Of a stretch of 64,000 bases of DNA, positions 42,083 through 54,500 are shown piece after piece (position 1 is the stretch's first letter; each line of letters begins with the position of its first letter). Below the pieces are notes generated by a model. That model had not been told where the DNA came from. It saw only the letters and a list, made by a program, of their open reading frames with translations, and made no database searches. Source of the DNA: Rhynchopus euleeides (lineage: Eukaryota; Euglenozoa; Diplonemea; Diplonemida; Diplonemidae). The stretch is taken from the NCBI GenBank assembly GCA_963210315.1, contig OY723245.1:2529580-2593579 (forward strand), in the 5' to 3' direction. The translations under genes were made by a program, and so were the position numbers.

Positions 42083-42280
42083 CGGACGGGTGACGCTGGC
42101 TGCGTGGCGGCCGCGAAGCAGGAGCACTGGGTGATGCCGCTGCTGCCGCTGTTCCCTGCCACCGAGGAGGGGCTGCAGCTCTGCTGCAGGAGGAAGTTCT
42201 GGTGGATGCGCGAGAGGTGCGAGAAGAGGGGCCGCAGGGGCTGGTGAGAGACTGTGTAGGGTGCGCAGCTCACTGCCGCA
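42083..42280 (+). pseudogene. Copy of the 3' end of the large secreted-protein gene
   Basis: Near-identical to 56210-56395, the 3' coding end and first 3' UTR bases of the gene at 48514. It still reads through HWVMPLLPLFPATEEG, QLCCRRKFWWMRERC and the same TGA, then GAGAGACTGTGTAGGGTGCG. Here it follows the stop codon of the four-TM gene and has no upstream gene body, so it is a duplicated fragment or part of that gene's 3' UTR. Confidence 0.8.
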
Positions 42281-43201
42281 CCTTTTCTGATGATGGAAAG
42301 ACGGCACAACCTCTCTTTTGCAGGAGTCCGGTAATAGCACCCAACGTTTAGCATCAAGAGAATCCCCCTCCCCTTATCTCTGCACCCCCTTCCCAACCTG
42401 TGCAGTCTGTGCGCTCTCTGCTGCAGGCAGCCCTCCCCCCCCTCTCCCTCCCTGGCGCTTCTTTGTTCCTTTGTTGACAAGTGCTGCAGTGTTCCCGTGG
42501 AGGTGCACTACATTCTCTCGGTGTCCCCTGGGACTAATGAAATCGCTTTATTGAATTGCTGCCTCCCAGTCACCTCTCCCATGCCAGTCCCTGAACCAGA
42601 CCCAGGTTACATGGGTGAAGCTCGGCACCTCTACCACCAAAAGGACCTGAGCTGCACAAATTCCAAACATTCAGAAGAGCCGGTTTTTGGAACACCCGAA
42701 GAGGGGGTCCCGCTGGGTCTGGGTGGGTGTTGGCTGCCCGACTGACCCTTCTGTGACTCTCCCAGTCCCCGACTCTACGCCAAACCCACATACATGAATC
42801 ACGAATGATGATCAGCCCCATGTTGGGGCCAAGTTACCATTTCAAGTTTCCACAGGGTACATTGGCAGCCTGCTCTAGCCCTTGTGTCTAGCCCTTGTGT
42901 TTTTCCCAGCGCATGCCCGCCTGTGGGCAGAATGCGCACACAGCTTCCTTCGGGTGGCAGCTGGTGCCTGGTCCCGACACAAGACAAACATCGCTCGAGC
43001 CCTACGCGTTGCTGCCAGCAGCCCCACTGCTCCCAATGCGAACTGCCACAGGCGCCTCTCCTCCTCCCCCACCTCAGCCTTTTGGATGAAAGCTCTGCTC
43101 ACTATTCTGCAATGTGACAATTAGTGGGTGTGTATGCGCAGTGCGGTTTGACACGCCCTCCACCTGACAGGCAGGCCCGCACAGACAGACAGCCCGCCAC
43201 C
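42281..43201. repeat. Intergenic with dispersed-repeat copy
   Basis: 42310-42530 is a member of the repeat family characterised by CACCCCCTTCCCAACCTGTG, CAGTCTGTGCGCTCTC, TTCTTTGTTCCTTTG and GTGTTCCCGTGGAGGTGCAC. 42540-43100 holds nothing I recognise. A CACCTGACAG acceptor ends at 43170, ahead of the next gene. Confidence 0.65.
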
Positions 43202-45598
43202 ATGTTGCGGGGCACTGCTGCGCTCTGCCGCCTGCTGGCTGTCACCCTCCCTGTTGTCATCACGGTGAGCTTCAACTCGGGAGCCCCCCACTACATCGCG
43301 CACCACCCAGATGCGGAGCCTGTCGAGATGTGCGACTGGCTCTCCAGCTGCTCACCCGCATGGCACGGCGCCAACGACACCCTGCGCTGCACCTGGAAGA
43401 ACCGCACCGAGGCTGGCGCCGGAGGTGGCCCCTTGTCGCTGCCCGGGGACAACGGGACTGGCGTGATTCCTGAATGTCCCGATGTCCATATCCGCACTGG
43501 GCTTGACTTCTTGCGCATTGTCGGAGGGCTGATATACCCTGTCCCCGCTGCAGCCTCTGCGTGCTGTCTGATGGTCACCTGGTTCAAAGACCCATCCCAA
43601 TATGTCCGCCACATCGAACTGGCGTCCTCCTCCCTCGCCTCTACCTGCTGCATGCTGCTGATGATCTGCTATGCTGCCCGTCCCGTCATCAACGAGTCAG
43701 GCTGGGATGTGGCAATCCTATCTCCCTGCACGTGGGTCGCTGTGCGGACCTATTTCAGCATCAGCACCGTGACAGCGATGTCCCTCGTTGGGCCTAGGGA
43801 CAACGACACTGACCTTTTGGGGTGCCCTACCATGATCCTGGTGCTGCAGTTCGTGCCCTTGGTACTGATGTTTATGTGTGCGCTATTCTTCATGGTATCC
43901 CTGGCAGCACCCCTACCGGCTGCAGCACACCGCATCCTCTCCACAGGGGAGTGGGGCTTTGCCATCAGCTCCACTGCGATATACTGCATCGGGTGGTCAT
44001 TGTGGTGGAACCACTTCGAATACAGTTCTGTCGTTGACACCCCCTTCTGGCGGCGGTGGTTCCTCCTGTTCGGGCCAGGCTCCTTCGCCGTCCTGACCGC
44101 GGTGTACTTCGGAACCACCCCCACGCAAACCCCGCTCACCTCCTACTGGCTCCCCCTCGGCGACCCCGAGAAATTGGGGTTTTGGAACGTTTCCGCACCT
44201 GGGTTCCTTACGTTCGCCTTGGTATTTGTCAAAGGGGCAGGATCGTGGAAGAGACACATCAGACACATCCCTGACATTCCAGAGGCTGATGCGGACGCCT
44301 TGGAGATGTTCGCCGCCTCCAGCAGCTGTGGGGAGGAAGGCGATGACGACGAGTTGGAGGAGGAGGAGGAGGGGTGTGAAGCTGCAGACGGGGGGGATGC
44401 TTGTGACGGGATGCCGCTGTCGCTGCGCCTCCCCACGGGTGACGTCGCGGTGGTATGCGTTGCGGAGAGCGCCTCCCTGGGGGGTCTGCGGCGCCGGGCC
44501 CTGCGCGAGGTGCTGTCTGCAGCATCGGGGGGAAGCAGGGGCGGCGGGACGATGTGGCGCGTGCACCTGTCGTCGGGCGGCGTGCGCCTCCGTGGCCCTG
44601 CAGACACGCCGCTGCACGCCCTCACCCTCGAGAGCGGGTCTGTTGTGGAGGTGTGTGCCGGTGCCGAGGCACCCACCCACCACCCCGCGTGTGCCTCGGA
44701 TGCGCAGAGGGACCTGCTGCTCGCAGTGCGCGAAGGCGATGCAGCACGCACGGCGGAGCTGCTGCGCAGCCAGGATCTGTACCCCGATATGCTCGTCGAC
44801 TCGGAAGGCAGGTTCGTCGACTCCGAATACTTCACACTTCTCCCCGAAGCCCCCTCCGATGTGCTGCACACGCTGCTGCGGAAGGCACGCCCTGCCGCTG
44901 CCAGATTGGTGCTGCACACAGTCATGCACACCCCCAGGCTCCCCGCCTTGGCACGCCACTCCGGCGTGCTGCACCGGCCTGCAGTGATGGCCGGTGTCGC
45001 AGGCAAGACACCTCCCTGGATGCTGTACCGGCTGCAGCAGTGCACGCGGCGCGACCTGGGCTTCTGGGTCAGCCTGGAGGAGGCGGCTTTGGCAGGAGCC
45101 CGAGTCACCCTGCCCACTCTTCCTGCACGCACCGTGTGCGCCCTCCTGCAGGCCTGGAGCATAGATGTGCGCCTCGTCCCCCCTGCAGCCAGGAGTGTCC
45201 TGTTCGCCGAGGAGCCCCCCCTGTGGATGCCGTGCCTGACCCCCTCGTCGCACCCCTTCTCCGCAGTGCTGCTGGCGTCGGGTGTGCCGCTGGGTGAGGT
45301 GCCCCATGCTGTGGCGGCGCTGCCTGTGGTGTGTGGGTACACCGCTGTGTGTGCTGTGTGTGTGGTGGGGGTGGCGTGCGTCCATGCCACCTTCCAGATG
45401 GTGGACGACAACAGCGTGTGGATGACAGTTGTGTTCATCGTCGTGTCCGGGCCTTTCTTCCTCTTCGACCTCCAGCCTCAATGGGTGCAGGATGAGCTTG
45501 TCTGCCGTACACAGAGCTGGTGGCGCCGCCACAAACCAAGCCCCACAGGGCCAGTTCCTGACCTTCAGCAGAGCTTGCTGAAAGGGATGCAAGTGTAG
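43202..45598 (+). CDS. Seven-TM receptor-like protein with ubiquitin-like and ankyrin-like regions
   Basis: 798 residues, one exon. The ATG (MLRGTAALCRLL) follows CACCTGACAG. A signal peptide (~1-22) is followed by a Cys-containing ectodomain with glycosylation sites (NDT, NRT, NGT). Seven hydrophobic segments lie near 104-127, 138-158, 170-193, 210-236, 251-270, 285-303 and 330-346, which suggests a GPCR-like receptor, though I find no family signature. Residues ~375-405 are an acidic linker. Residues ~407-490 have ubiquitin-like beta-grasp spacing: LSLRLPTGDVAVVCVA, LGGLRRRALREVL, WRVHLSSGGVRLRG, TPLHALTLESGSVVEVC. A helical stretch follows, starting QRDLLLAVREGDAARTAELL, which looks ankyrin-like. 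Two further TM segments (~705-730 and ~740-757) precede a short cytosolic tail. The TM topology is confident; the Ubl and ankyrin calls are pattern-based. Confidence 0.8.
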   Translation: MLRGTAALCRLLAVTLPVVITVSFNSGAPHYIAHHPDAEPVEMCDWLSSCSPAWHGANDTLRCTWKNRTEAGAGGGPLSLPGDNGTGVIPECPDVHIRTGLDFLRIVGGLIYPVPAAASACCLMVTWFKDPSQYVRHIELASSSLASTCCMLLMICYAARPVINESGWDVAILSPCTWVAVRTYFSISTVTAMSLVGPRDNDTDLLGCPTMILVLQFVPLVLMFMCALFFMVSLAAPLPAAAHRILSTGEWGFAISSTAIYCIGWSLWWNHFEYSSVVDTPFWRRWFLLFGPGSFAVLTAVYFGTTPTQTPLTSYWLPLGDPEKLGFWNVSAPGFLTFALVFVKGAGSWKRHIRHIPDIPEADADALEMFAASSSCGEEGDDDELEEEEEGCEAADGGDACDGMPLSLRLPTGDVAVVCVAESASLGGLRRRALREVLSAASGGSRGGGTMWRVHLSSGGVRLRGPADTPLHALTLESGSVVEVCAGAEAPTHHPACASDAQRDLLLAVREGDAARTAELLRSQDLYPDMLVDSEGRFVDSEYFTLLPEAPSDVLHTLLRKARPAAARLVLHTVMHTPRLPALARHSGVLHRPAVMAGVAGKTPPWMLYRLQQCTRRDLGFWVSLEEAALAGARVTLPTLPARTVCALLQAWSIDVRLVPPAARSVLFAEEPPLWMPCLTPSSHPFSAVLLASGVPLGEVPHAVAALPVVCGYTAVCAVCVVGVACVHATFQMVDDNSVWMTVVFIVVSGPFFLFDLQPQWVQDELVCRTQSWWRRHKPSPTGPVPDLQQSLLKGMQV

Positions 45599-46101
45599 TG
45601 AGCAGACCTGCCCCACCCTCGGCACTGCCTCTGGATGAAGCCATGCTCACTTCCCTCCTGGACGTGCGCCCCCTCTCGGACGTAGCAGGTTGGAACTGTT
45701 GATCACCAGCGGAACTACGGCAAATGTGCGTTGCGCTGACACACGGTGCGGCCACGACACGGCCATGATGGCCAGCTGTTTGTGTGGGACATGACTGGGC
45801 TGTGAGCATTCAGACTCTCGTCCTTCTTGCCCTTCTGCTGTAGTGAATGAGCAGCAGGAGGTTGTAGCCTCGCATCGAGCTCACAACGTGCGTGTTTTTG
45901 GTGTCTTCTGCACTGCTGCTGTGTGTTGTGTGTTGGAGTGGGGTGGCGTGGTGATCCACGAAGGGGTCTTCCTGTTCACCGGAATCTTCATCACCACATC
46001 ACACCCTTCTGCGGAACCGTTTCATGAATGCGCCCTTCACCTGCCACCCCTGCGTTAACTTTGTGTGCCTCTCTAGAATCACATCCGGTGCCACACGCCC
46101 T
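45599..46101. other. Intergenic; nothing recognised
   Basis: Only short frames without motifs. It ends at the duplicated block that starts at 46102. Confidence 0.55.
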
Positions 46102-46436
46102 CGCGACGACGCAGCGGACCAGCCTGCGGATCCAGGCACAGGGGAGGTGCCCGGCAGTACCGCCCCGGTGTCGGGGCTGTGCACAGCTACCCCCACAACC
46201 CGCTGCACGACGCGCAGTGGCACCAGCAGCAGCCGCGCTCGGGACCGCAGAGCTTCAACTGGCATAGCAGCCAGGACAGGCAGCAGCAGCAGCACGGCTA
46301 CGGTGCGCCCCACGGGGGAAATGATCACGGAGGCTGGCAAGGGAGCGGCGGCTGGGACGGGGGTGCGAGGGGCTGGCATGGGGGAGGAGGAGGAGCAGGG
46401 GGCACAGCAGCCGGTGGTTGGTAAGGCAGCATCGAC
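46102..46436 (+). pseudogene. Partial copy of the four-TM gene 3' coding region
   Basis: Matches 41739-42082 (CGCGACGACGCAGCGGACCA onward) with small indels: a ~30-bp stretch after CCCGGCAG is replaced, and a Gln-repeat differs. From 46179 the tail frame remains open (SYPHNPLHDAQWHQQQ...GGGAGGTAAGGW) to the same stop. No TM-coding part precedes it, so it is a truncated duplicate. Confidence 0.85.
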
Positions 46437-46625
46437 GGACGGGTGACGCTGGCTGCGTGGCGGCCGCGAAGCAGGAGCACTGGGTGATGCCGCTGCTGCC
46501 GCTGTTCCCTGCCACCGAGGAGGGGCTGCAGCTCTGCTGCAGGAGGAAGTTCTGGTGGATGCGCGAGAGGTGCGAGAAGAGGGGCCGCAGGGGCTGGTGA
46601 GAGACTGTGTAGGGTCCGCAGCCGG
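46437..46625 (+). pseudogene. Second copy of the secreted-protein gene 3' end
   Basis: Continues directly from the preceding duplicate, in the same arrangement as at 42083-42280. It encodes the same CCRRKFWWMRERCEKRGRRG terminus and stop, so the two fragments were duplicated together as one block of about 0.5 kb. Confidence 0.85.
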
Positions 46626-46689
46626 TGCGCAGCTGCCTGGAACCGTCCGATGCAACATTGACAGCGTAGAGGCCAAGTGTTTCTCGTAA

Positions 46690-47640
46690 GTTTAGTATTT
46701 TGCAGGAGTCCGCACTAACACAAAACGTTTTCTATCCCCCCTCTTTTCTCTGCACCCCCTTCCCAACCTGTGCAGTCTGTGCGCTCTCCGCTACAGACAG
46801 CCCTTCCCTCCCTCTCCCTCCCTGGCGCTTCTTTGTTCCTTTGCTGGGACAAGTGCTGCAGTATTCCCGTGGAGGTGCACTCAACATCGTGCCTCTCTGC
46901 TCTGCACCCCCTTCCTGAAGCCTGACGAATCATTTGCCTTGTCCTGCGACCCTGGTGAACAGGCGCGAAGATGCGTCGCACCTGCCGCGGCGTTGTCCGC
47001 TGCCAGGGGGGAGCGGGTGCACGAGCTAAAGCGGATGGTGGGGGTGGTGCTCCAAATCGAGGGGATCAGAGAGGGAGATGTTCTCTCTCTCTCCCCCCTT
47101 TTCGTTCCGTCTTCCTTTTCCTCCGAGAATATTTCCTCGCTCCCTTGTCTTTTTCGACTGCTGTTTTTTTTTAGTGGGCGTCATCGCATTGAGCCCGGTG
47201 AGAACACACAACGCACAAAACATTTTTCTTCAAAAATTCCCCTCCTCATAGTATACTCTTATCTCCGCACCCCCTTCCCAACCTGTGCAGTCGGTGCGCT
47301 CTCGGCTTTTGTCCGTCGCACGAGCCACACAGCCACAGACAGCACTTCATCCTCCTCTCGCTTCTTCCTTTGTCGGTACGGATGCTTCAGTATTCCCGTG
47401 GAGGTGCACTCAACATCGTGCCTCTCTGCTCTGCACCCCCTTCCTGAAGCCTGACGAATCATTTGCCTTGTCCTGCGACCCTGGTGAACAGGCGCGAAGA
47501 TGCGTCGCACCTGCCGCGGCGTTGTCCGCTGCCAGGGGGGAGCGGGTGCACGAGCTAAAGCGGATAGCGGGGGTGGTACTCCTATGGAGGGAGTCAGAGA
47601 GAGAGATTCTCTCTCTGAAGCAATTGTGAAGAACCCCATC
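46690..47640. repeat. Two direct copies of the dispersed repeat family
   Basis: Copies at about 46690-47165 and 47225-47640 are offset by ~530 bp. Shared blocks include CCCTTCCCAACCTGTGCAGT, TATTCCCGTGGAGGTGCACT, CTGACGAATCATTTGCCTTG and GGTGAACAGGCGCGAAGATG, then a GA/CT-rich inverted tract (GAGAGGGAGATGTTCTCTCTC). Between them is GTGGGCGTCATCGCATTGAG, also seen near 58590. There is no convincing ORF. Confidence 0.8.
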
Positions 47641-47910
47641 CCGGAAAACAGAAGGAACAATTGTCAACACCACGATCTAGCTTCAGTGGAACACTTTCCC
47701 CAATCGGTGTGTGCCGCGACAGAGACCTCTTCCCACACACGACAGCAAGTTGCCACAGAGACGAGTGCGACGACTCCCCTTTGTCTTTTTTGGACTGTTG
47801 CTTTGTTTTTTAGTGGGCATCAGGGATTTTTCCAGGATTCGCGATTTCGGGGGTCGGGGGGGGTCAGTGCTCTTTTTGACCCCAAATTTTTTTCTCCCCG
47901 GGGCGGTGCG

Positions 47911-48156
47911 CCACAGGGGGGGTCTGGGGGGCGGAGCCCCCCAGCCGCCGGAGGCCACGGTAGTGAACATCTGTTCCTGGCGCACAGCTTCTGTGTGAGC
48001 GGCTGCGTCCATATTATGAGGCGGTGGTCTGGATCCCATCACCTGATGTGAATCCAAACCCTTCACGCGAGGAGAAGGTACTAGGAAGGTACGCGACACA
48101 GGGGGGTCTGGGGGGCGGAGCCCCCCAGCCGCCGGAGGCCACGGTACTGAATGTAG
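47911..48156 (+). repeat. Two GC-palindrome repeats
   Basis: Copies lie at 47911-47975 and 48094-48156, each ACAGGGGGGTCTG plus the GGGGGGCGGAGCCCCCC hairpin plus CAGCCGCCGGAGGCCACGGT. Spacing is ~183 bp, as in the other pairs. Confidence 0.85.
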
Positions 48157-48342
48157 GTGGCTTGTGGTGTGGATTCTCGGGGCAAATAACCCAAGTAAGG
48201 TAAGTTGCCCCGCCACGACGGAGTCTTCTCGTGAAACTCCTCCATCCACTCCAGTTCCCCGACGCACCAAGTGCTGCTCACAGCCACATGCCCATGTGGC
48301 ACAGCACCCTCCCAAAACCCCCCATAAAAATTGACCCCCCCC

Positions 48343-48394
48343 GGGGGGGGCTAATAATTTTCGCAAAACCCTGGGGGGGTCATTAGCCCCCCCC
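48343..48394. repeat. Short G/C-tipped inverted repeat
   Basis: GGGGGGGGCTAAT (48343-48355) and ATTAGCCCCCCCC (48382-48394) are perfect 13-bp inverted arms around 26 nt. It may be a small foldback element; there is no evidence of function. It lies ~60 nt before the acceptor of the next gene. Confidence 0.6.
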
Positions 48395-48513
48395 GACCCC
48401 CCCAGAAAAAACCCTGGTGGGCATCATCGCAGTTTGCTCTCACCTCTGCAAACAGGATTCCAAGCAAACAAAGAAGCCACCAACTGGGCTGCCAGCTCTC
48501 TCTCTGCAACGCG

Positions 48514-51500
48514 ATGTTGCGCCTCACCGCCTTCGTGCTGTGCGCTGCCACCCTTGTGCAGGGTGGGCCGCTGCCGGGTGCGGGAGCGGTCAAGAAGCAG
48601 GCGACGCTTGCCGCGAAGGACGCGGTGAAGGACATCCTGAAGAACGCTCTGGCGAAGACAGTGCAGGAGGGCGGTGCGGCGCTGATCGACGCAACGCAGG
48701 ACCGCATCGGACCTGCGTTTGAGGCGGTGGCCGCGATCAGGGAGGCTGCGGACATCTCCGGGATGAAGGACAAGGCGGCGGAGATGGTGGACATGGTCGC
48801 AAACGTTGCGCCGAACGTGATGGATGTGCTGGACAGGCTGTCGCCGGACCACTGGCGGCTGTTCACGGACTTCCTCACACGACTGGCCGATGCGGAGTGC
48901 GAAGAAGACGTCGCGGATGTCATCGTGGACGCACGCCGCGCGGCAGTAGTGCTCGGCAACGGGCTGTCGTGCAAAGACGCCTACCTCGGGCAGCCTGCGA
49001 CAAAGAACCACTGGGACGCGGGGACGTACCTGCCGTCGACGCTTCTGAAGCTGAACCTCCCAGTGGCTGCGATCGAAGACGAAACTGCTTTCTTCTCAGA
49101 CGGGTCGCATACGACGCTGGAGATTGGGGTCATGTTCGTGTCGTACGGCGGGCTGACTGCAGTGGAGAACCCAGAGAGCAAGCAGGAGGACGCGCAGAAG
49201 GAGGCGGACCGGATGGCAACACTGCAGAAGTGCATTAACGACAAAGTTGTGGAGCCGCAGTTTGCGGTTGCCTTCTCTTTCAACCCTGTGGGCATGTTGG
49301 GACTGGGGGAGGCGTTGGGCAAGGCGGCGTACCACAACATGGCGGGGTCCAAGGAGGCGTTCACGGCGGACTTTGTGAAGCCGAAGAAGGATAAGTTGAA
49401 GTTCCTGTACCAGCAGCTGCTGACGTCGTTCAGCATCGACTTCCTGTTCAACCCCGGTGCCCTCGGTGGCTACGCCAACACGCTGCCGCTTGGAAGCGCG
49501 CTGGTCCAGCTCTGGAACGCAGGGTCGGCCGCGGTCCTCACGAAAGAGCTGAAGGCCGAGCGCGCGCAGCTGCAGCAGCAGGAGCTCGCTGAGCAGCAGC
49601 GGCTGGCGCGCAAGGCGGCGGAGAGAGCAGAGCGAGAGTGGCAGCAACAGCAGGCAGCGATGAGGCAGCAGGCGCGCCTCCAGAGGCAGCAGCAGGAGGC
49701 GCAGCAGAGGCGGGAGGCTTATGAGAGGCGGCAGCAGGAGCTGGCGGAGGACAGGCGGCGCCAGCAGCAGCTCGAGCGGGAGCAGCGGGAGTACTGGCGG
49801 CGAATGGAGGAGGAGGAGAAGCGGAGGCGAGCGGCAAACGACGCAGAAGCCCTCCGGTGCTACGAGGCTGCGCGGGGTTGGCACCGGCAGAACCCACTGC
49901 TGGGAGTCCCCAACTTCCGGCCGATTCCGCAGCAGGGGCCACCCGTGTGCCCTGGTGTCCCCGACAACGGATTGATCTGGATCCACGTGCGGAAGGTGCG
50001 TGAGCAGAGGGTGCAACGCTTCGAAGACACGCTGATTCAGAGCCGGTACGTGTCGCCACCGCGCCCAACCAACGGGCGGCAGTATCAGCCGCCGAACCTG
50101 CAACAGCTGCTTGCTGGGCACGGTAGCTACTCTCTTGCCGCACGGCCGAAGCTGCTCAGGCGCCAAGCGGACCCGTTGGCACACCGGAAGCTGCACGACG
50201 AAGTGATCAAGGACTTCATCGGAGACATCGGGCTGATTCAGACCAGCCACGCAGGGTTCAAGGACACGTACCCGCGCCTTTTCTTCTACGACATGGACCG
50301 TGCTGAGCCGCGCTTTTCAGGGGTCGCCTTCGGGGCCGGCACAGCCATCAGGCTCGCCGGGCGCGGCCTGCTGGAGATCTACTGGAGGGTCACCAGCACG
50401 CCGGCTGCGCCGCCGGCTGTGCCGTCCACCCCGCGAACCAGCGAGGTTGTAAAGGGGGAACAGAAGGCCAGCGCGAAGAAGGCAGCGGAGCAGGCGGTCT
50501 CGGCGCTGGTGACGTTCTTCTTCCCGTCGCTGGACATCACGATGTACGACGGGTGGAACGGGCGGATCCAGGCGGTGTCAAGCAGGTCCGCTGCTGTGCT
50601 GTCGTCGTCGAGCACCACAGACACGCTGGCGGCGCTGGCGACAGGGTCGGCGGCGGAGCTATGCTTCGGTGTGTGCGCTGAGGACGGGGTGAACTCTGCG
50701 GACAAGGCGCTGTTTGGGAAGTTCTCTATTGCGACGAAGTGCGCGGCGGACGGGTCGTCGGTGGTGGTGATGGAGGGGTCGGACATCGGTGCGACACTTG
50801 GCGGGCTGTACGCTGCGATGACGGGCGACGAGCTGCCTGTGGAGTGGCGGGCGGTTCTCGGCAAGATCGGATTTAACGGGGCAGACATTGCTGCGGACAT
50901 CAACACAGGGACGGGCAAGGTGGTGGTGCGCATCAGCCCGACGGGCTCTGCGGAGCTGGGCGACTTCGGCGGCAGCGGCGGGCTGTTTGGCGACGAGGCG
51001 CCTGAGCCGGTGCTGCGTGCAACGTACGAGCCGGGGCTGGAGCAAGTGACGGCCACAGCGTCGCTGGTGTTCAAGCCGGGGCCGCCGATCAGCTCGTCGA
51101 CGTCTGTGTCTGTGCGCAACGCAGCAGGCACCGAGGGGCTTGTGCTGAGCGCTGGGCTGCTCGGGGACGGTGTGGGGGTGAGCGCCACGCTGCCTGTGCG
51201 GGTGTGCCTCAGCAAGTGCGGCGACGCCAAGCCGCAGGTGGTGGACTTCGAGGGGATGGTCTTCGGGAAGCTCACGGGGGTCAGCCCTGCGCGCGTCGTG
51301 GTGGGTGGGTCGCTGACGATGCAAGGGAAGCTGACGGAGCTGTTCCGCCTTCCCGTCCTGCACCTGGCCAACGTGGTGGTGGCGGCGGAGGTGGAGGTGG
51401 CGCCTGCGAAGCTGCTGAAGAAGCTGCACATCGAGGGGAGCGTGGAGCTGGGGAGCGTTGCGTCGTGTGCGGCACCGCCGAACAGCGGGCCGGCGTGCCT

Positions 51501-54500
51501 GCGGGTGGACGGGACGCTGCACCTGGACATCGACAACCCGACGCTGAACTACGCAGAGGTACTGTTCCAGTCGCTGACCTTCGGCGAGCTGTACGATGTG
51601 GCGGCCGAGCAGGTGCCGCTGCTGCGGTCGTTCCCCGTCCCCGGCTTCGTGCGTGCCTACGGCGTGCAGTACATCGAGAAGGACGGTGTCGACTGCACAG
51701 GTGTGTCGCACCGCGACAACCGCGACTGTGCGGCCGTGGTGCGGCTCAGCACCGCAGAGGGCATCGAGGTGCGCGGGCAGTTCAACTTCGGCAGCTTCTT
51801 CAGCCTGCAGCTGGAGCTGCAGGCGGGGCCTGGCGGGTTCTACCTGCACGCCAACGTGCCGTCGACGACGCTGCTGGGGTTTATCGAGCTGACGGACGCG
51901 ACGCTCCTTCTCGACCTGCGTGTCTCGGCGCCGAAGAAGCTGCTGCTGAAGGCTGGCGCACAGCTGAAGTACATCCCGGTGTCGGCGTCGTTCAGCGCGG
52001 AGGTGTCGGAAGACGGGCTCCTCATCGAGTCGCAGCTCAACCTGCTGAAGGTGATCCGCCCGGAGGCGACGATCGCAGTGGACTTCACGGGGTCGGGCAA
52101 CTTCCTGGTGCAGGTGAAGAACTTCGACGCAGGCATTGTGCAGGTGAAGAACGTGCTGGTGCAGAAGTACACGGGCGGGTTCCGGTTCCGCTTCGTCGTG
52201 TCGTTCATGTACTTCCTGGGGATCTCCGTCAGCGCAGACATCAACAAACAGCTGATGCGGTTCGAAGTGTCTGCTGAGCTCGCCGTCGCCAAGGTGACGG
52301 CCACGGCCATCCCGTCTGTGAGCGACGACATCGCCCTGAAGTTTACCTTCGAGCCCGGCGCGGTGATCCGCGCGCTGGCAGACGCAGCCAAGGCAGTGGG
52401 CAAGGCCGTGCAGGCGATCGGCAAGGCAATCGGCAAGGCGGCCAAGGCGGTCGGGAAGTTCGTCGGCGGGCTGCTGGGCTTCAACCAGCGGCCGATCGGG
52501 ACACCGCAGCAGCAGGCGCGCTGCGAGGCAGCAATGGAGGGGCGTGGGTGGGCGAAGGGGGTGTTCCAGCGGACGGATGTGAACGGGCGTGCGGACGACG
52601 TGCTGCGGCGGATGGCGGAGAACCCGTTGCACAGGTGCATGGTGTGGACGGACGCGAACCCGCAGAGGGTCGCAGAGCTGAACAGAATCACGAACCGGTA
52701 CCACTGGGACAGTGAGGACGAGGACCGGATGGGATACGAGCCACGCAACGCAATGCGCGCCTTCGGCGAGGAGTGCGGTGTGTGCACTCCTGGCGAGCAC
52801 TACTGCGCCTTCAACTACAAGGCGTGGCCCAACGAGTGCGAGTCGGACGAGGTGAAGAGCTCGCTCCTTTACGGCTGCACGACGCACCAGAAGCACGTCT
52901 GCTACGACGACTCGGTCTTCGGCTGCCTGCACCACATCCACGGCGTGTACCCCGACCTGACGTGCTACGAGCGGCAGGCGCACCCGTGGGCGCAACTGTA
53001 CAACCAGCTCGCTGCGGACGTTGCGCTCGGCGAGGAGCTGCAGCGGCAGGCGGATGCGAGCAGCACGGCAGGCGACGCGTTGGGCGGCGCGCCCACCGCA
53101 CAGGTGGCGGTGGAGGTGACCAGCGACAACGAGCACACGTCGGCGATCGGCGGGGCGAAGGACGAGACGATTGTGGTCAGCGGCGAGTACTACGTCTTGG
53201 AGGGCACGAAGGTCACGTCGCGCCGGCTCGACGTGCGCAAGACGTTTGTTGTCGGCGACGAAGTTGCCCTGACAAACGCGATGGGTGTCGCTGTCACCAA
53301 AGCGACCGAGTCGCTGACGCTGCTGCTGCACCAAGCAGAGGAGGCCGCGGAGGCAGCGCGGGCGACGGCCGCGAAGACCGGCGACGCTGCGGTGGTGGGC
53401 GAGGTGGGGACGCTGCTGCAGACTGCAGCGGAGGAGGCGGGCGCTGCGCGTGCAGCGGTGGGCTCGGCGCACCAGACGTCGCGCGGCGAGGCGTCGATGG
53501 GCCAGCTGGCGGCGTCGCTGCGTGCGGAGCGGAAGGAGGTGGTGGTGGAGTCGACGCAGGCTGGGGCACACGCGACGCTCGACCAGGTGGCGCAGGTGGT
53601 GTCGGCGGCGGACATCCGTGTGCAGTCGAACACAGACTGCAGCAGTGCTGCGCCGCCGACGGTGACGCTGCTGCGGGTGACACCGACTAACGGAGCTGCG
53701 TTCCACACGCCTGTGCTGTGCTCTTCGGCGTTCTTCGCTGTCGACTGGGAGGTGCGCGACGCGTGCGGCGGCGAGGTGCTGCTGCAGCAGCAGGTGGCGG
53801 TGGAGCCGACGTGGGTGCGCGCTGCTGCGCAACTGCCTGGCGACGCTGCGCTGACGGTGGATGACGTCGCTGCCGGCACGCTCGGCGCAGCCGATGCCGC
53901 TGTGCAGACCGTTGCCACGTGGACGGTGGGCGGGCAGACGCTGCCGACGGGCTGGGGTGCCGCAGCGGCGACGGCGCCGACTGTGAGTGCTGCGTCGGAG
54001 GCAGGGCCGTGCACGTGGCGCTACACGCGGACGTGGGTGCTGCGGCAGGACCGCTACGACGACAGCTGCCACCCCGCGAAGGCGGTGACGCACACGCAGA
54101 AGGTCGACGTGCGCGACACGCTCGATGCGTTCGCTGTGCCCAGCGAGGTGCAGGTGCCCTTCTTCCGCAGCTTCCACAACGCCTCGCACGGGTCGGAGCC
54201 GCGGTCCGAACTAGACGCGGCGCCGCTGCTGCGGCTTGCGATCGGCCATGCGGACGTGACGGTGGAGAGTATCGACGCTGCTGTGCCTGTGGCGGCCAGA
54301 CGTGCCGATGAGCTGTTCGCGTTTGAGCGGACGTGGACAGTCCGTCTGCCGGGTGCGTGCGCCGCAGCGCCGCGGGTGCTTGTGCAGCGTGTGGCGGTGC
54401 TGGCGCCGACGGAACTACTGCCTGCCGAGGCACCAAAGGCAAAGGTGTACGCCAACAACGTGGCGGAGCGCGCGTTCGCACCGCTCGTGGAGCAGCGCGC

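Noticed and set aside
43997-45625. Long minus-strand frame opposite the 7TM gene, and similar ones opposite the 48.5-56.4 kb gene
   Set aside because: High-GC third positions in the plus-strand genes suppress stops on the other strand; the antisense peptides are Arg/Pro/His-rich and lack domains.
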